Shown here in pieces: positions 14,782 through 22,929 of a stretch of DNA of 23,106 nt. The notes below the pieces were generated by a model, which was not told where the DNA came from, searched no databases, and was given only the letters and a program-made list of their open reading frames with translations. Source of the stretch: Paucidesulfovibrio sp050251775 (GTDB lineage Bacteria; Desulfobacterota; Desulfovibrionia; Desulfovibrionales; Desulfovibrionaceae). Position numbers and translations under genes: made by a program. The DNA is taken from NCBI GenBank assembly GCA_050251775.1, contig JBFWMD010000061.1, positions 1-23,106 of the forward strand, given 5' to 3'. Within the stretch, counting starts at the first letter, position 1; each line of letters opens with the position of its first letter.

Positions 14782-15711
14782 CTATTCCGCCACCTTGTCC
14801 GGATGGTTGACGCTGGCCACGGGGCAGGGCGCGCGGAGAACCACTTCCTCCACGGTGCTGCCAAACTCGGCCTCGTCCTCGTTGGCGTACTCCCGGGCGT
14901 GGTGGGCCATGACGATGAGGTCGGCCTGCTTGTCCCGGGCGTACTTGAGGATTTCCACGTAAGGCGTGCCTTCCCAGATGGCCACTTCGTAGTTGTCGAA
15001 GTCGCCCATCCTATGCAGGTACTTTTCCTTGATTTTCTGTTCGGCTTCCTTGACGCGTGTTTCGATCTCGGCCTGGGTCGGGGCCTTGCCGCCCGCATAG
15101 GACGCGGAGAGGTCGTAGGCGTGAAAGATGTAGAGCCGCGCGCCCACGGCCTCGGCGGACTTCAGCGCGTAGAGGAACGCTGAGTCCGAGGCCTTGGAGA
15201 AGTCCGTGGCCACCACGATGTTGGAGAAGAGCTTCCAGCAGGTTGTGCAGGGCCGCGAGATGATCGCCACGGGACAGCGGGCGCGTTTGGCCACCTTGCG
15301 CAGGGTTTCGCCGGCCACGCCCCGGTAGCGGGTGGAGGATACGTCCTCGGTCCGGGTGTTGGAACCCATGATCAGCAGGTCCGCGTCCTCGGCCCTGGCC
15401 TGGCGCAGAATCTCACGATAGGGCACGCCCACTCCGGTTTCGATGCGCACGTTGACCTGGTCGGCGAGTTCCTCGTAGTAGGCTTTGATCTCTTCCTTGA
15501 CAAGGGCCACGTAGTTCTCGTCGTACATTTCCTCCAACTCGCCGGTCTTCACGTCCGTGACCTGGGTGGAAAAGCCGCGCGTGGGCACGCCGAGCACGTG
15601 GAAGACCACCAGCTCCGCGTCATATTTCAGCGCCATGTCGAAGGCGACCTTGGCTGCGTTGTCGCAGGCGGGAGAGGCCGTCGTGGCGAAAAGAATCTTC
15701 TTGTAATACAT
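14782..15711 (-). CDS. Tandem universal stress protein (two UspA domains)
   Basis: A 309-residue protein made of two UspA folds, about residues 1-155 and 165-309. Each begins with the hydrophobic strand and Asp/Thr pattern (KKILFATTASPACD; SNIVVATDFSKASD) and ends with a CPVAxI/V strand. The first has MGSNTRTE and a GVAGETLRKVAKRARCPVAI segment and the second VMAHHARE, so both keep remnants of the nucleotide loop. The ATG at 15711 follows GGGAGGT, which lies inside the end of the preceding gene. The stop of that gene is 1 base away, so translation is coupled. UspA proteins bind ATP or other nucleotides and respond to stress or energy state. The job here is unknown. Confidence 0.93.
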   Translation of the reverse strand: MYYKKILFATTASPACDNAAKVAFDMALKYDAELVVFHVLGVPTRGFSTQVTDVKTGELEEMYDENYVALVKEEIKAYYEELADQVNVRIETGVGVPYREILRQARAEDADLLIMGSNTRTEDVSSTRYRGVAGETLRKVAKRARCPVAIISRPCTTCWKLFSNIVVATDFSKASDSAFLYALKSAEAVGARLYIFHAYDLSASYAGGKAPTQAEIETRVKEAEQKIKEKYLHRMGDFDNYEVAIWEGTPYVEILKYARDKQADLIVMAHHAREYANEDEAEFGSTVEEVVLRAPCPVASVNHPDKVAE

Positions 15712-15712
15712 G

Positions 15713-16249
15713 CTACCTCCCAATTTTGCATTGCATGGGGGTTCCGTGGAAGCCCAGCTCCCAGGTGACGCCCTCGATGAACTCGAACAGGCTGTACACG
15801 GTCTCGAACTCGAAGCTGTCCACCCTGTCCCCGAGAACCACGTGCCGCAACGGCCCGAGAGTCACGGGCGTGTCCAGGAGGTCCTCCAGCTGGATGAACC
15901 GGATTTCGGAGCGGCCCTCCGGCCCGATGCCCATGAGGGAGGTGTAGATCTCCATGCGGGGCTTGCCGGGAAAACCGATCATCTCCACGGTCCGGGAGAG
16001 TTCCAGCCGGTCCGTGCCCGGCGACGTGCAGCCGCTCGGGGCCGCCTTGGCGGCCCGTTCGAGCAGGGTCGGGAAAAAGGCGTTCAGCTCCTGCAGAACG
16101 GGATACCGCTCCGCCATGCGGAAGAAACTGCGCAGGGAGTAGCCGTCGGCCAGCTCCACCGCGGCATTGAGCTGCCGCAGCGGAGTGGTTTCGACGGTCT
16201 TGCCGCCTTCGAGGAGCGCGCCGTCGGCGCCAAGTACGAGGGCGTTCAT
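15713..16249 (-). CDS. Conserved-looking hypothetical protein
   Basis: A 178-residue soluble protein I do not recognise as a characterised family. It has no signal peptide, membrane segment or metal motif; two cysteines (in PSGCTSPG and MQCKIGR) are isolated. The N-terminal part (MNALVLGADGALLEGGKTVETTPLRQLNAAVE) and the C-terminal part (LGDRVDSFEFETVYSLFEFIEGVTWELGFHG) look well ordered. AGGG precedes the ATG. Its start is only 26 bp beyond the hmc terminator, too little for an independent promoter, so it is probably read from hmc readthrough and starts the UspA-receiver-kinase group. From memory, an unnamed protein occupies the same place beside tmc in D. vulgaris; homology needs a search. 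Confidence 0.85.
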   Translation of the reverse strand: MNALVLGADGALLEGGKTVETTPLRQLNAAVELADGYSLRSFFRMAERYPVLQELNAFFPTLLERAAKAAPSGCTSPGTDRLELSRTVEMIGFPGKPRMEIYTSLMGIGPEGRSEIRFIQLEDLLDTPVTLGPLRHVVLGDRVDSFEFETVYSLFEFIEGVTWELGFHGTPMQCKIGR

Positions 16250-16275
16250 TTTCCCTACCGATACAGTTCTCTTTT

Positions 16276-16307
16276 AAAAAAGACCAGAGGGTTAGACCCC
16301 CCTGGTC
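16276..16307 (-). terminator. Intrinsic terminator at the end of the hmc operon
   Basis: On the minus strand GACCAG-G-GGG pairs with CCC-T-CTGGTC around a short loop and is followed immediately by TTTTTT (16281-16276). It begins 6 bases after the hmcF stop codon. It separates hmcA-F from the downstream signalling genes and should let only part of the transcription through. Confidence 0.85.
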
Positions 16308-16313
16308 GATTTC

Positions 16314-17714
16314 CTATTCTTCCGCGGGCTTGAGATGGTCCGGAACAATGGCCATCTCAATGAGCAGCGGCTTCAGGAAGCTCCACTTGATACCGATTTC
16401 GTATTCTTCCTCAAGATCGCGAATGGCGTCCCAGCAGTTGTGGCAGGGCGAGATGACCAGCTTGGCCCCGGTGGCCAGGATCTGGTCGCGCTTGCACTTC
16501 AGCGCCACGTTGCGCTGCGGGCGGTACTTGCCCACGCCGTTGAATCCACCTCCGCCACCGCAGCAGTAGTTGTGCTCGCGGTTGGGGGTCATCTCGATGA
16601 AGTAGCCCGGCTCCACCAGGTAGGTCATGATCTCGCGCACCTTGTCGGCCATGCCGTGGTTGCGGATGTAGTTGCAGGAATCCTGGTAGGTGGTCTTGAC
16701 CTTGATGCGCTTGGCCGGGTCGAGCTTGAGCTTGCCCGTGGTCAGGATCTCGTGGACCCATTCCACGTAGTGGATGTACGGCGCGGGCGGGTTGCCGTCC
16801 TTGCGCCCGGCCCAGTACGGACCTTCCACCACAGTGGCGCGGTGGGCGTGGCCGCACTCGGTTCCGATGACGCGCTTGGGCCGCAGCCGCTCAATGGCGC
16901 TGTAGACCGTCTCCACCTGGAGCTTGCAGGCTTCCCAGTCTCCCGCGAACATGGAGAGGCTGGTCTGCTCCCAGCCGGTGCTGGGCACGGTCCAGTTTTC
17001 TCCCGTGAGGTGGAAGAGAATGGCCGCCTCGGCCAGGTCCTCGGGGTAGTGCTTGGGCTCGCGGGCATTGCAGGTGTACATGATGTCCGCGTCTTCCTTG
17101 TCCACCGGGATCTCGATACCCGGCCACTCGTCCTCGGTCTCCTCGGCCATCCACTCGCAGGTCTCGACCCAGTCCTCGCTGGTCACGTCCATCTGGGCGC
17201 GGTAGATGCGGTGCATGCCCGAGCCGATCTTCAGCTCCCAGGGCACAAAGCCCTGGGAATAGAGCAGGCCGCGCAGGTAGCCGAACATGACGCCCATGTC
17301 GATGCCGTAGGGGCAGTAGGAGCTGCAACGGTTGCAGCAGGTGCATTTGGACCAGGCCGTGTCCATGCAGTAGCGCATGAACTCGTTGTCCACGGGCAGG
17401 TTCTTTTCGGCCCGGCGGACCATTTCGCCCAGGGTGGACTGGATTTTATAGGAGGGAACCTGCTCGGGGTCGCGCTTGTTCACGTTGTAGAGGAAGCACG
17501 AGTCCGCGCAGAGGCCGCAATGGGCGCACATGTCCAGCCAGACGCGGGTCCGGGACTTGAGCGTGTTCTTGAACGCGGCCTTGAGCTTGTCCATGTCCAC
17601 GTCGAGGGATTTCATCTCCTCGTAGTAGACCTTGCCGCCCTTGTCACCGAGCAGAGCATCGAGCTCTTCCTTGGTGTTGATGGGCTTTTTATTACAGAGA
17701 GTACCTTCAGGCAT
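16314..17714 (-). CDS. hmcF: HmcF, HdrD-like cytoplasmic iron-sulfur protein
   Basis: A 466-residue protein. The N-terminal ferredoxin-like part carries Cys63, 66, 69 and 73 (CAHCGLCADSC), then Cys124, 127, 130 and 134 (CTCCNRCSSYC), enough for two [4Fe-4S] clusters. The C-terminal half has a CCG domain of heterodisulfide reductase type: DSCNYIRNHG, then YCCGGGGGF, then SPCHNC. An earlier CCG-like motif (TECGHAHR) is degenerate, so only one non-cubane-type cluster site looks complete. AGGAGA precedes the ATG. No membrane segment is seen; it should sit on the cytoplasmic face and hand electrons from the membrane subunits to a soluble acceptor. It is the last gene of the operon, 22 bp after hmcE. 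Confidence 0.95.
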   Translation of the reverse strand: MPEGTLCNKKPINTKEELDALLGDKGGKVYYEEMKSLDVDMDKLKAAFKNTLKSRTRVWLDMCAHCGLCADSCFLYNVNKRDPEQVPSYKIQSTLGEMVRRAEKNLPVDNEFMRYCMDTAWSKCTCCNRCSSYCPYGIDMGVMFGYLRGLLYSQGFVPWELKIGSGMHRIYRAQMDVTSEDWVETCEWMAEETEDEWPGIEIPVDKEDADIMYTCNAREPKHYPEDLAEAAILFHLTGENWTVPSTGWEQTSLSMFAGDWEACKLQVETVYSAIERLRPKRVIGTECGHAHRATVVEGPYWAGRKDGNPPAPYIHYVEWVHEILTTGKLKLDPAKRIKVKTTYQDSCNYIRNHGMADKVREIMTYLVEPGYFIEMTPNREHNYCCGGGGGFNGVGKYRPQRNVALKCKRDQILATGAKLVISPCHNCWDAIRDLEEEYEIGIKWSFLKPLLIEMAIVPDHLKPAEE

Positions 17715-17736
17715 GATTCAGCTCTCCTCTACCGCC

Positions 17737-18414
17737 CTACCAGGCGAAGTTCTTCTTCTTGCCGCCACGCTTGATGCCGAAGTCCATGCCGAGCTGCGCC
17801 CGGGACAGGAAGAATCCGACCACGTGGTAGAGTTTGGTGAAGGGAATGGCCACCAGCATGACTTCGCCGCAGACGATGTGGGCCAGCAGCCAGAACCTGT
17901 AGTTCTCGGCCTGATGCACGGCCAGGTAGCCCGTGACGAACGGGGCCACGGTGATCAAGAGCAGCAGGAAGTCATAGAAGGTGGTGATGATGCGCACTTC
18001 GGGCAGGGCGATGCGGCGGATGGCGATCAACGCCGCGGCCGCGAGCATCAGCAGGGTCAGGAAGTCCGCGACGCCCATGGGCAGGGTCGGCCACCAGCCG
18101 ATGCCCAGCCCTTCGCGCAGGAGCACCACGTGGCCCGCCAGGAAGAGCGGCACGAGCACCAGCCCGACGTGGAAACAGAAGAACAGGATGGTGAAGCCGG
18201 GCTTGGCGCGCCAGCCGTGGTTGCCGAAGGGCAGCAGCCAGAACAGGATGGAACGCAGCGCGCCCTTCATGCCGTAGGTCGGGTAGGCGGTGTAGGCCAC
18301 GCGGTCGAGCTGCCAGCTCAGGCCTTTGATGTACCACACCACCCGGAAGAGCAGGCCGCCCAGGCAGATCAGCGCGGATGCCCAGAGCAGTGGTCCGGTC
18401 AGCAGTTCATACAT
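17737..18414 (-). CDS. hmcE: HmcE, NarI-like membrane cytochrome b subunit
   Basis: A 225-residue membrane protein with about six hydrophobic helices. His82 and His95 (FHVG...GHVV) and His179 and His197 (LAHI...LYHV) are placed like the heme b ligands of NarI-type subunits. It would carry electrons across the membrane between the periplasmic and cytoplasmic parts of the Hmc complex. AAGGAG lies 8 bases ahead of the ATG. The C-terminus is lysine-rich (IKRGGKKKNFAW) and probably cytoplasmic. It lies 27 bp after hmcD. The heme assignment is by family and needs spectra. Confidence 0.94.
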   Translation of the reverse strand: MYELLTGPLLWASALICLGGLLFRVVWYIKGLSWQLDRVAYTAYPTYGMKGALRSILFWLLPFGNHGWRAKPGFTILFFCFHVGLVLVPLFLAGHVVLLREGLGIGWWPTLPMGVADFLTLLMLAAAALIAIRRIALPEVRIITTFYDFLLLLITVAPFVTGYLAVHQAENYRFWLLAHIVCGEVMLVAIPFTKLYHVVGFFLSRAQLGMDFGIKRGGKKKNFAW

Positions 18415-18441
18415 ATCGAAACTCCTTGCAGGTCTGCCCGC

Positions 18442-18591
18442 TTATCTGACGTTCTTGTGGTTTTCCGGGTCGCGGGCGACCAGGAAGTGCCACCAGCCGA
18501 CGAAACCGGCCAGGGCCAGGCCCATGAGGATGTAGACCATGCCCTTGGTATGGGTCAGGAAATCCTGAAGCGTGTAGAATGCATGTTCCAT
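18442..18591 (-). CDS. hmcD: HmcD, small single-helix membrane protein
   Basis: A 49-residue protein beginning MEHAFYTLQDFLTHTKGM, with one membrane helix (about residues 18-38, VYILMGLALAGFVGWWHFLV) and a charged tail. AGGAGG stands 7 bases ahead of the ATG. Size and position between hmcC and hmcE match the small HmcD of D. vulgaris. The role is unknown; assembly or stabilisation of the membrane part is a guess. It is short enough to be missed by standard gene calling. Confidence 0.9.
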   Translation of the reverse strand: MEHAFYTLQDFLTHTKGMVYILMGLALAGFVGWWHFLVARDPENHKNVR

Positions 18592-18602
18592 GGCGGTCCT
18601 CC

Positions 18603-19766
18603 TCAGTGTTCTTCTTTGTATTCCGGATGGGTGTAGAAGATCGGCATCCGGGTGGTGATGAAGCGGAAGACCAGGATCAGCAGCGTGACGACAAGCATGG
18701 AGATCCAGACTTCCTGCCAGCTCGGGAAGTAGCGCTCGGAAGCGGGCAACTGCCAGTTGAAGGCCACCATGGAGACGTTGAAGCGGTTGACCACGATGCC
18801 GAGCACGGCCAGGAGCGCGGTCCACTTGCACAGGGGCAGGTTCCGCTCGCGCGCGCCAATGGCGTAGAGCAGGCAGGGCAGGGCCACGAACACGCCCATC
18901 TCCACCAGGAACCAGGCGCCCATGGGGGTTCCCAGGTAGCTCCAGTTGTTGTCGGCGGCAATGCCGAGCACCTTGATGAAGAAGTAGCCGAGCAGCACCC
19001 AGGAGGCGGCCCGGGCAAAGCTGAACACGAAGTTGTCGTGCTCGTGCAGGTAGTGGTCGTCCATCTTGTGGTGCAGCCAGTGGTGGGAGAGCGATCCCTC
19101 GAAGATGACCATGGACAGGCCGGCCACCGTGCTGGAGACAAAGAAGAAGATCGGCAGATAGCCCGAGTACCACAGCGGGTGCAGCTTGCTCGGGGCGATC
19201 AGGTAGAGCGCGCCCAGGGAGCTCTGGTGCATGGTGGAGAGCACCACGCCCATGATGGTCAGGGCGATGGTCAGGCCGTGCATCAGGTTGCGCAGCTTCC
19301 GCAGGCCGAGCCACTCCAGGGCGGCGGGGCTGAACTCCAGGAAGAGCACCGTGAGGTAGAGGAACACGCACAGGCCGATCTCGAAGAGCACCGAGGTCGG
19401 TCCGGGCTGTACGAACAGGGGGTAGACCAGACGCCAGGGACGGCCCACGTCGTAATGCAGGGCAAAGACCACGAAGGCGTAGCCCAGGAACGCGGTCAGA
19501 ATGGCGGGACGCACCGCGCCGTGGTATTTCTTCAGACCGAAGAGGTAGACGGCGGAGGAGGTCACGTAGCCGCCGGCGGCCAGACACACTCCGCAGAGCA
19601 GGTCAAAGCCGATCCAGAGGCCCCAGGGGTTGTTGTCGTCCAGATTGGTCACGGCGCCCAGACCTCCGGTGAAGCGCATCACCGTCAGGTACAGGCCCAC
19701 GGAACAGATCACGAAGGCGATCACGTTGAACGGCGTGACCAGGCTCTGTTTGGTTTCGGTGCTCAT
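18603..19766 (-). CDS. hmcC: HmcC, NrfD/PsrC-family integral membrane subunit
   Basis: A 387-residue polytopic protein with about ten hydrophobic helices and NrfD-family features (NPWGLWIGFDLLCGVCLAAGGYVTSSAVYLFG near the start, a family hallmark). NrfD-type subunits bind or exchange with quinones and dock to a four-cluster ferredoxin partner, here HmcB. The ATG overlaps the hmcB stop as ATGA, with GGAGG four bases ahead, so HmcB and HmcC are made together. The C-terminus is short and charged (YTHPEYKEEH). No heme-ligand pattern is evident. Confidence 0.95.
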   Translation of the reverse strand: MSTETKQSLVTPFNVIAFVICSVGLYLTVMRFTGGLGAVTNLDDNNPWGLWIGFDLLCGVCLAAGGYVTSSAVYLFGLKKYHGAVRPAILTAFLGYAFVVFALHYDVGRPWRLVYPLFVQPGPTSVLFEIGLCVFLYLTVLFLEFSPAALEWLGLRKLRNLMHGLTIALTIMGVVLSTMHQSSLGALYLIAPSKLHPLWYSGYLPIFFFVSSTVAGLSMVIFEGSLSHHWLHHKMDDHYLHEHDNFVFSFARAASWVLLGYFFIKVLGIAADNNWSYLGTPMGAWFLVEMGVFVALPCLLYAIGARERNLPLCKWTALLAVLGIVVNRFNVSMVAFNWQLPASERYFPSWQEVWISMLVVTLLILVFRFITTRMPIFYTHPEYKEEH

Positions 19767-20854
19767 TGGGCCTCCCCGTCCTTGCCCTCGGGAGCTTCGG
19801 CCTGCGCGGCTTCGGCGGCCTTCTTGGCCTCCTCCAGGGCTTTTTTGACTTCACGCTCCACGGTGGACTCCTTGTCCTTGGCGGCCTTTTCCTGAGCCTG
19901 TTTCATGGCGGCCTGGTGTTTGGCCTCGGCCTCGGCGAGCGCGTTCTCCACGGCCTGCTTCCTGGCGGCGGCGGCATCCTTGGCGTTGAGCTTGCTCATG
20001 CCGTAAACGCCCGTGAGCAGCACGGGCCAGAGGCCCACGACCATGGCCACGCCGGCCAGCGCACCCTTGGTCAGCTCCGGGGCGGGCTTGACGCCCAGGT
20101 CCGTGCGCATGCCCAACTCCTCGAAAGGCACGCCGGAGATGTACAGCCAGTTGGTCCCGCCCATCTCGGTCTCGCCGTAAATCCGCTCGACGTACTTGCC
20201 GGGGTTCTTGGCCATGCGTTCCCGGGCGATCGTGAGCAGTTCGGAGCGCTTGCCCCAGGTCAGGGCCTCCTTGGGGCAGCCCTCGACACAGCCGGGAATG
20301 GTCCGCTCGCCCGCCGCGATGTGCGGGTGGCACATGTGGCACTTGCGCACTTCCGGGGTGATGGGGTCGTCGTAGGTATAGGCCGGAATGTTGAACGGGC
20401 AGGCCATCATGCAATAACGGCAGCCCACGCAGACGCTCGCGTCGTAGGTCACGGAGCCGTCGGGATTCTTCTTGAAGGCGCGCACGAAGCAGGCCGAGGC
20501 GCAGGCCGGTTCCATGCAATGGTTGCACTGGGTCTTGAGGAAGACCGGCATGTTCGAGCCCTGGGGCTGGAACTTGTTGACCACGGTATAGTTCTCGGCG
20601 TGGGTGCGGCGCTTCTCGTCCAGGACGGTGAGGTCGTCGAAGGGGTTTTCGGGCTTGGCCAGCTTGTTGACCTTGTTGCAGGCGGCCTCGCACTGGCGGC
20701 AGCCGATGCAGCGCGTGGCGTCGAACAGCACGCCCATGGCATCGGGGTAGCCGTCGAAATGCGCCGCTTCGGCGGGCGCGGCGGTGACGCCGGTCCCCAC
20801 GGCCGCCCCCGCGACCGTGGCGCCCATGAGCCCGAGGAAGGTTCTGCGTTTCAT
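19763..20854 (-). CDS. hmcB: HmcB, four-cluster iron-sulfur subunit with Tat signal and C-terminal anchor
   Basis: A 363-residue protein. It begins with a twin-arginine signal (KRRTFLG) and an AxA site near residue 30. Sixteen cysteines sit in four ferredoxin-like motifs (49-59, 110-122, 142-152, 172-193), as in HmcB/DsrO/NrfC-type subunits. A membrane helix spans about 264-285. The last ~70 residues are an Ala/Lys/Glu-rich predicted coiled coil (AAAARKQAVENALAEAEAKH and on). The ATG at 20854 is preferred over the one at 20860 because GAGGAG is 7 bases from it but only 1 base from the earlier one. It should pass electrons from HmcA to the membrane subunits. The gene lies 37 bp after hmcA. Confidence 0.94.
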   Translation of the reverse strand: MKRRTFLGLMGATVAGAAVGTGVTAAPAEAAHFDGYPDAMGVLFDATRCIGCRQCEAACNKVNKLAKPENPFDDLTVLDEKRRTHAENYTVVNKFQPQGSNMPVFLKTQCNHCMEPACASACFVRAFKKNPDGSVTYDASVCVGCRYCMMACPFNIPAYTYDDPITPEVRKCHMCHPHIAAGERTIPGCVEGCPKEALTWGKRSELLTIARERMAKNPGKYVERIYGETEMGGTNWLYISGVPFEELGMRTDLGVKPAPELTKGALAGVAMVVGLWPVLLTGVYGMSKLNAKDAAAARKQAVENALAEAEAKHQAAMKQAQEKAAKDKESTVEREVKKALEEAKKAAEAAQAEAPEGKDGEAQ

Positions 20855-20891
20855 ACTCATGCTCCTCTATCGTTCTCCAGCCGAAGCGCGG

Positions 20892-22589
20892 CTAGTCGGT
20901 TTTCTTGTCGTGGCAGACAACGCAGGAGGTGGCGGACACTTCCTGGTCGTTCTTTTCCAGGACGGTCATGCCCATGGCCTTGTGGCAGCCCATGCACTGG
21001 CCGTGGTAGGCGGCCTTCAGACCGGGACGGTCGGGATTGGCGGCGTCGAACGGCTTGGCGTGGCAGCTCGCGCATTTGGGCGGAGTGGCCGATGCCGGGC
21101 TGTTGTGGTGGCAACCCTGGCAGAGCAACTTGTCGCCCTTGTGGAAGGCCTGGGCCAGCTCATCCTTCTGCATGCCCTTGGCCAGAGCGAGCACGATCTT
21201 GCGGTGCGGGAACTCGGCCGAGGCGTACTCCTTGGCGATGCCGCCAATGGCCACCTTTTCGGGAATCTCGTCCACGGACCAGGCCGTGCGTGCGTTCTTG
21301 TCCACCTGGAGCATCATGGCGGCCACGGAAGCCTTGGCCTCGGGAGCCATTTCGCCGCTCGCGGGCAGAGTCGCGCCCTGGGGCAGATCCTTGTGGCAGG
21401 AGGCGCAGGTGGCGTCGGCAGGACGCGCGCCGGTGTTCATCTGGGCATGGCAACCCGCGCACTGGGATTTCTTCTGCTCCTGACGGTGGCAACCCGCGCA
21501 GCTGCGGGCGGAATCGGCCTGATGCATGGCCTGGTCCAGGGTCACGAAGCCGCCCTTCTTGTCCCCGGTCACGGTGTGGCAGGTTCCGCAGGCCACGGTC
21601 TCCTTGTGGTGACAGGCGCGGCAGGTGTCGTTCTTCTTTTCGTGGGCCAGATGGTTGAAGGCCACGGGAGGCATGGCGGCCTTCTTGCCGTCGGCAAGGA
21701 CTTCGGGCTGGGCATTCTTGGCCGGAGCCGGGAAGAGCAGGACGGTGTCGGGCTGCTTCATGGGCAGGCGCGGCAGTTCTCCGCCGACCTTCATGAGCGC
21801 TTCGGCGTCGTGTTTGGCGGTTTCGGCCTGTGCCTTGGCGGAGTGGCAGCCGGCGCAGGTCAGGGGTCCGGTCTCCTTCTTGGCCTCGGCCTGTTCGCGG
21901 TGGCAGGACACACACGCGGCATGGGCGGCTTCGGAAAGAGCCCTGACCTTGACGCCGTCCACCTTGGTGGGCTTGGCCTCATGACAGGAACGGCAGGTGG
22001 ATTCCTTGCCCTTCTCGTACACGGTCTTCTTGGCGGCGGCGTCATAGACGTGGTGGCAGGCCGCACAGTTCTGCTCGTCGCCCTTCACGGCGATCTGCTT
22101 GGAATTCCAGTGGCGGAAGTGCAGGACGTTGTCGAAACCAGCGGTCACGCGGACGGAAGGCTCGGGCTTGGCATCGTGGCAGCGACGGCACTCGCCGTCC
22201 ACGGGACCCGACTTCTCGCCCTTGGTCCGGGCTTCCTCATGGCAGGAAAAACAGTTGTCGTGGTAAATGTTCTTGACGGTCTCGAAGTCGGCGTCCTCAA
22301 CGCGCATGAACTTCAGGGACATCTTGCCGTCCTGGCTCTTGTGGCAGGTGTCGCAGCTCTTGCCCGCCTTGGCCAGCGCCTCGGTGTGCCGGTCGTGATA
22401 AAACGTCACGGTCGGGAGTTCCAGCCCTCCCAGGGCTCCCAGTGCGTCGATCCTGACCTTGTCGGTCCGCGCCTTCCCGGCGTCCGGGCCTGTCTGCTCG
22501 GTCGCTCCGGCCACCACGCAAAGGCCCGTGAGCGCCGCCAGCAGGATCAGGAATCCAGCACAGTGCAGAAAAGTTTTCCGTTTCTCCAT
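20892..22589 (-). CDS. hmcA: HmcA, high-molecular-weight 16-heme cytochrome c
   Basis: A 565-residue periplasmic cytochrome. The signal peptide covers about residues 1-29 (KRKT basic start, FLILLAALTGL core, VVAGA cleavage region). I count exactly sixteen CXXCH heme sites, from SCDTCH near the N-terminus to SCVVCH twelve residues before the end, equal to the known HmcA of D. vulgaris. Many additional histidines can serve as distal ligands. It accepts electrons from periplasmic hydrogenase via cytochrome c3 and passes them to HmcB. Ribosome binding is modest (TGGGA close to the ATG, with GAGGG further away). It is the first gene of the operon, behind a leader of roughly 130 nt. Confidence 0.97.
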   Translation of the reverse strand: MEKRKTFLHCAGFLILLAALTGLCVVAGATEQTGPDAGKARTDKVRIDALGALGGLELPTVTFYHDRHTEALAKAGKSCDTCHKSQDGKMSLKFMRVEDADFETVKNIYHDNCFSCHEEARTKGEKSGPVDGECRRCHDAKPEPSVRVTAGFDNVLHFRHWNSKQIAVKGDEQNCAACHHVYDAAAKKTVYEKGKESTCRSCHEAKPTKVDGVKVRALSEAAHAACVSCHREQAEAKKETGPLTCAGCHSAKAQAETAKHDAEALMKVGGELPRLPMKQPDTVLLFPAPAKNAQPEVLADGKKAAMPPVAFNHLAHEKKNDTCRACHHKETVACGTCHTVTGDKKGGFVTLDQAMHQADSARSCAGCHRQEQKKSQCAGCHAQMNTGARPADATCASCHKDLPQGATLPASGEMAPEAKASVAAMMLQVDKNARTAWSVDEIPEKVAIGGIAKEYASAEFPHRKIVLALAKGMQKDELAQAFHKGDKLLCQGCHHNSPASATPPKCASCHAKPFDAANPDRPGLKAAYHGQCMGCHKAMGMTVLEKNDQEVSATSCVVCHDKKTD

Positions 22590-22691
22590 AGTCCCAGTCC
22601 CTCAGGTTGTTTCGACAAATAAACCCTCTGAATCCACGCTAAAGTCTGGGATATCAGATGGTTGATCGTGAAGTTCGGCCATTCGGCCATG

Positions 22692-22710
22692 CTTCCGTCA
22701 TGGACGGAAG
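22692..22710 (-). promoter_or_regulatory. Palindrome in the hmcA 5' leader
   Basis: CTTCCGTC-ATG-GACGGAAG has perfect 8-bp arms and a 3-nt centre. It lies about 10-28 bp past the predicted start site and about 100 bp before the hmcA ATG. It could act as a DNA operator or as an RNA hairpin in the leader. Confidence 0.55.
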
Positions 22711-22726
22711 TAATTCCTCCGCGAGC

Positions 22727-22761
22727 GGTATAGAATAATTTCCTACCAGTCAAGTAGGAAA
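22727..22761 (-). promoter_or_regulatory. hmcA: hmc operon promoter with operator around the -35
   Basis: On the minus strand TTTCCTAC (22761-22754), TTGACTG (22753-22747) and GTAGGAAA (22746-22739) form a perfect 8-bp-armed palindrome whose 7-bp centre is a -35 hexamer (TTGACT). A possible -10 TATACC is at 22732-22727; the spacer is 15 bp, short for sigma-70. A repressor at this palindrome would cover the -35 directly. Confidence 0.6.
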
Positions 22762-22929
22762 GGGCGAAGAGGGGTGCAAATTGGCGGAAGGAGAATTCTA
22801 ATTGACCGGAATATTGACTAAAATTGAGACGTTGCGCTTGTGAAAGACCGAACAAGGGCTGGGAAAGAACTTAATTGGTAGAGAACTGGTTGTCTTTTAG
22901 AATCTGCACGGACGGGTCGATTTTCTACT

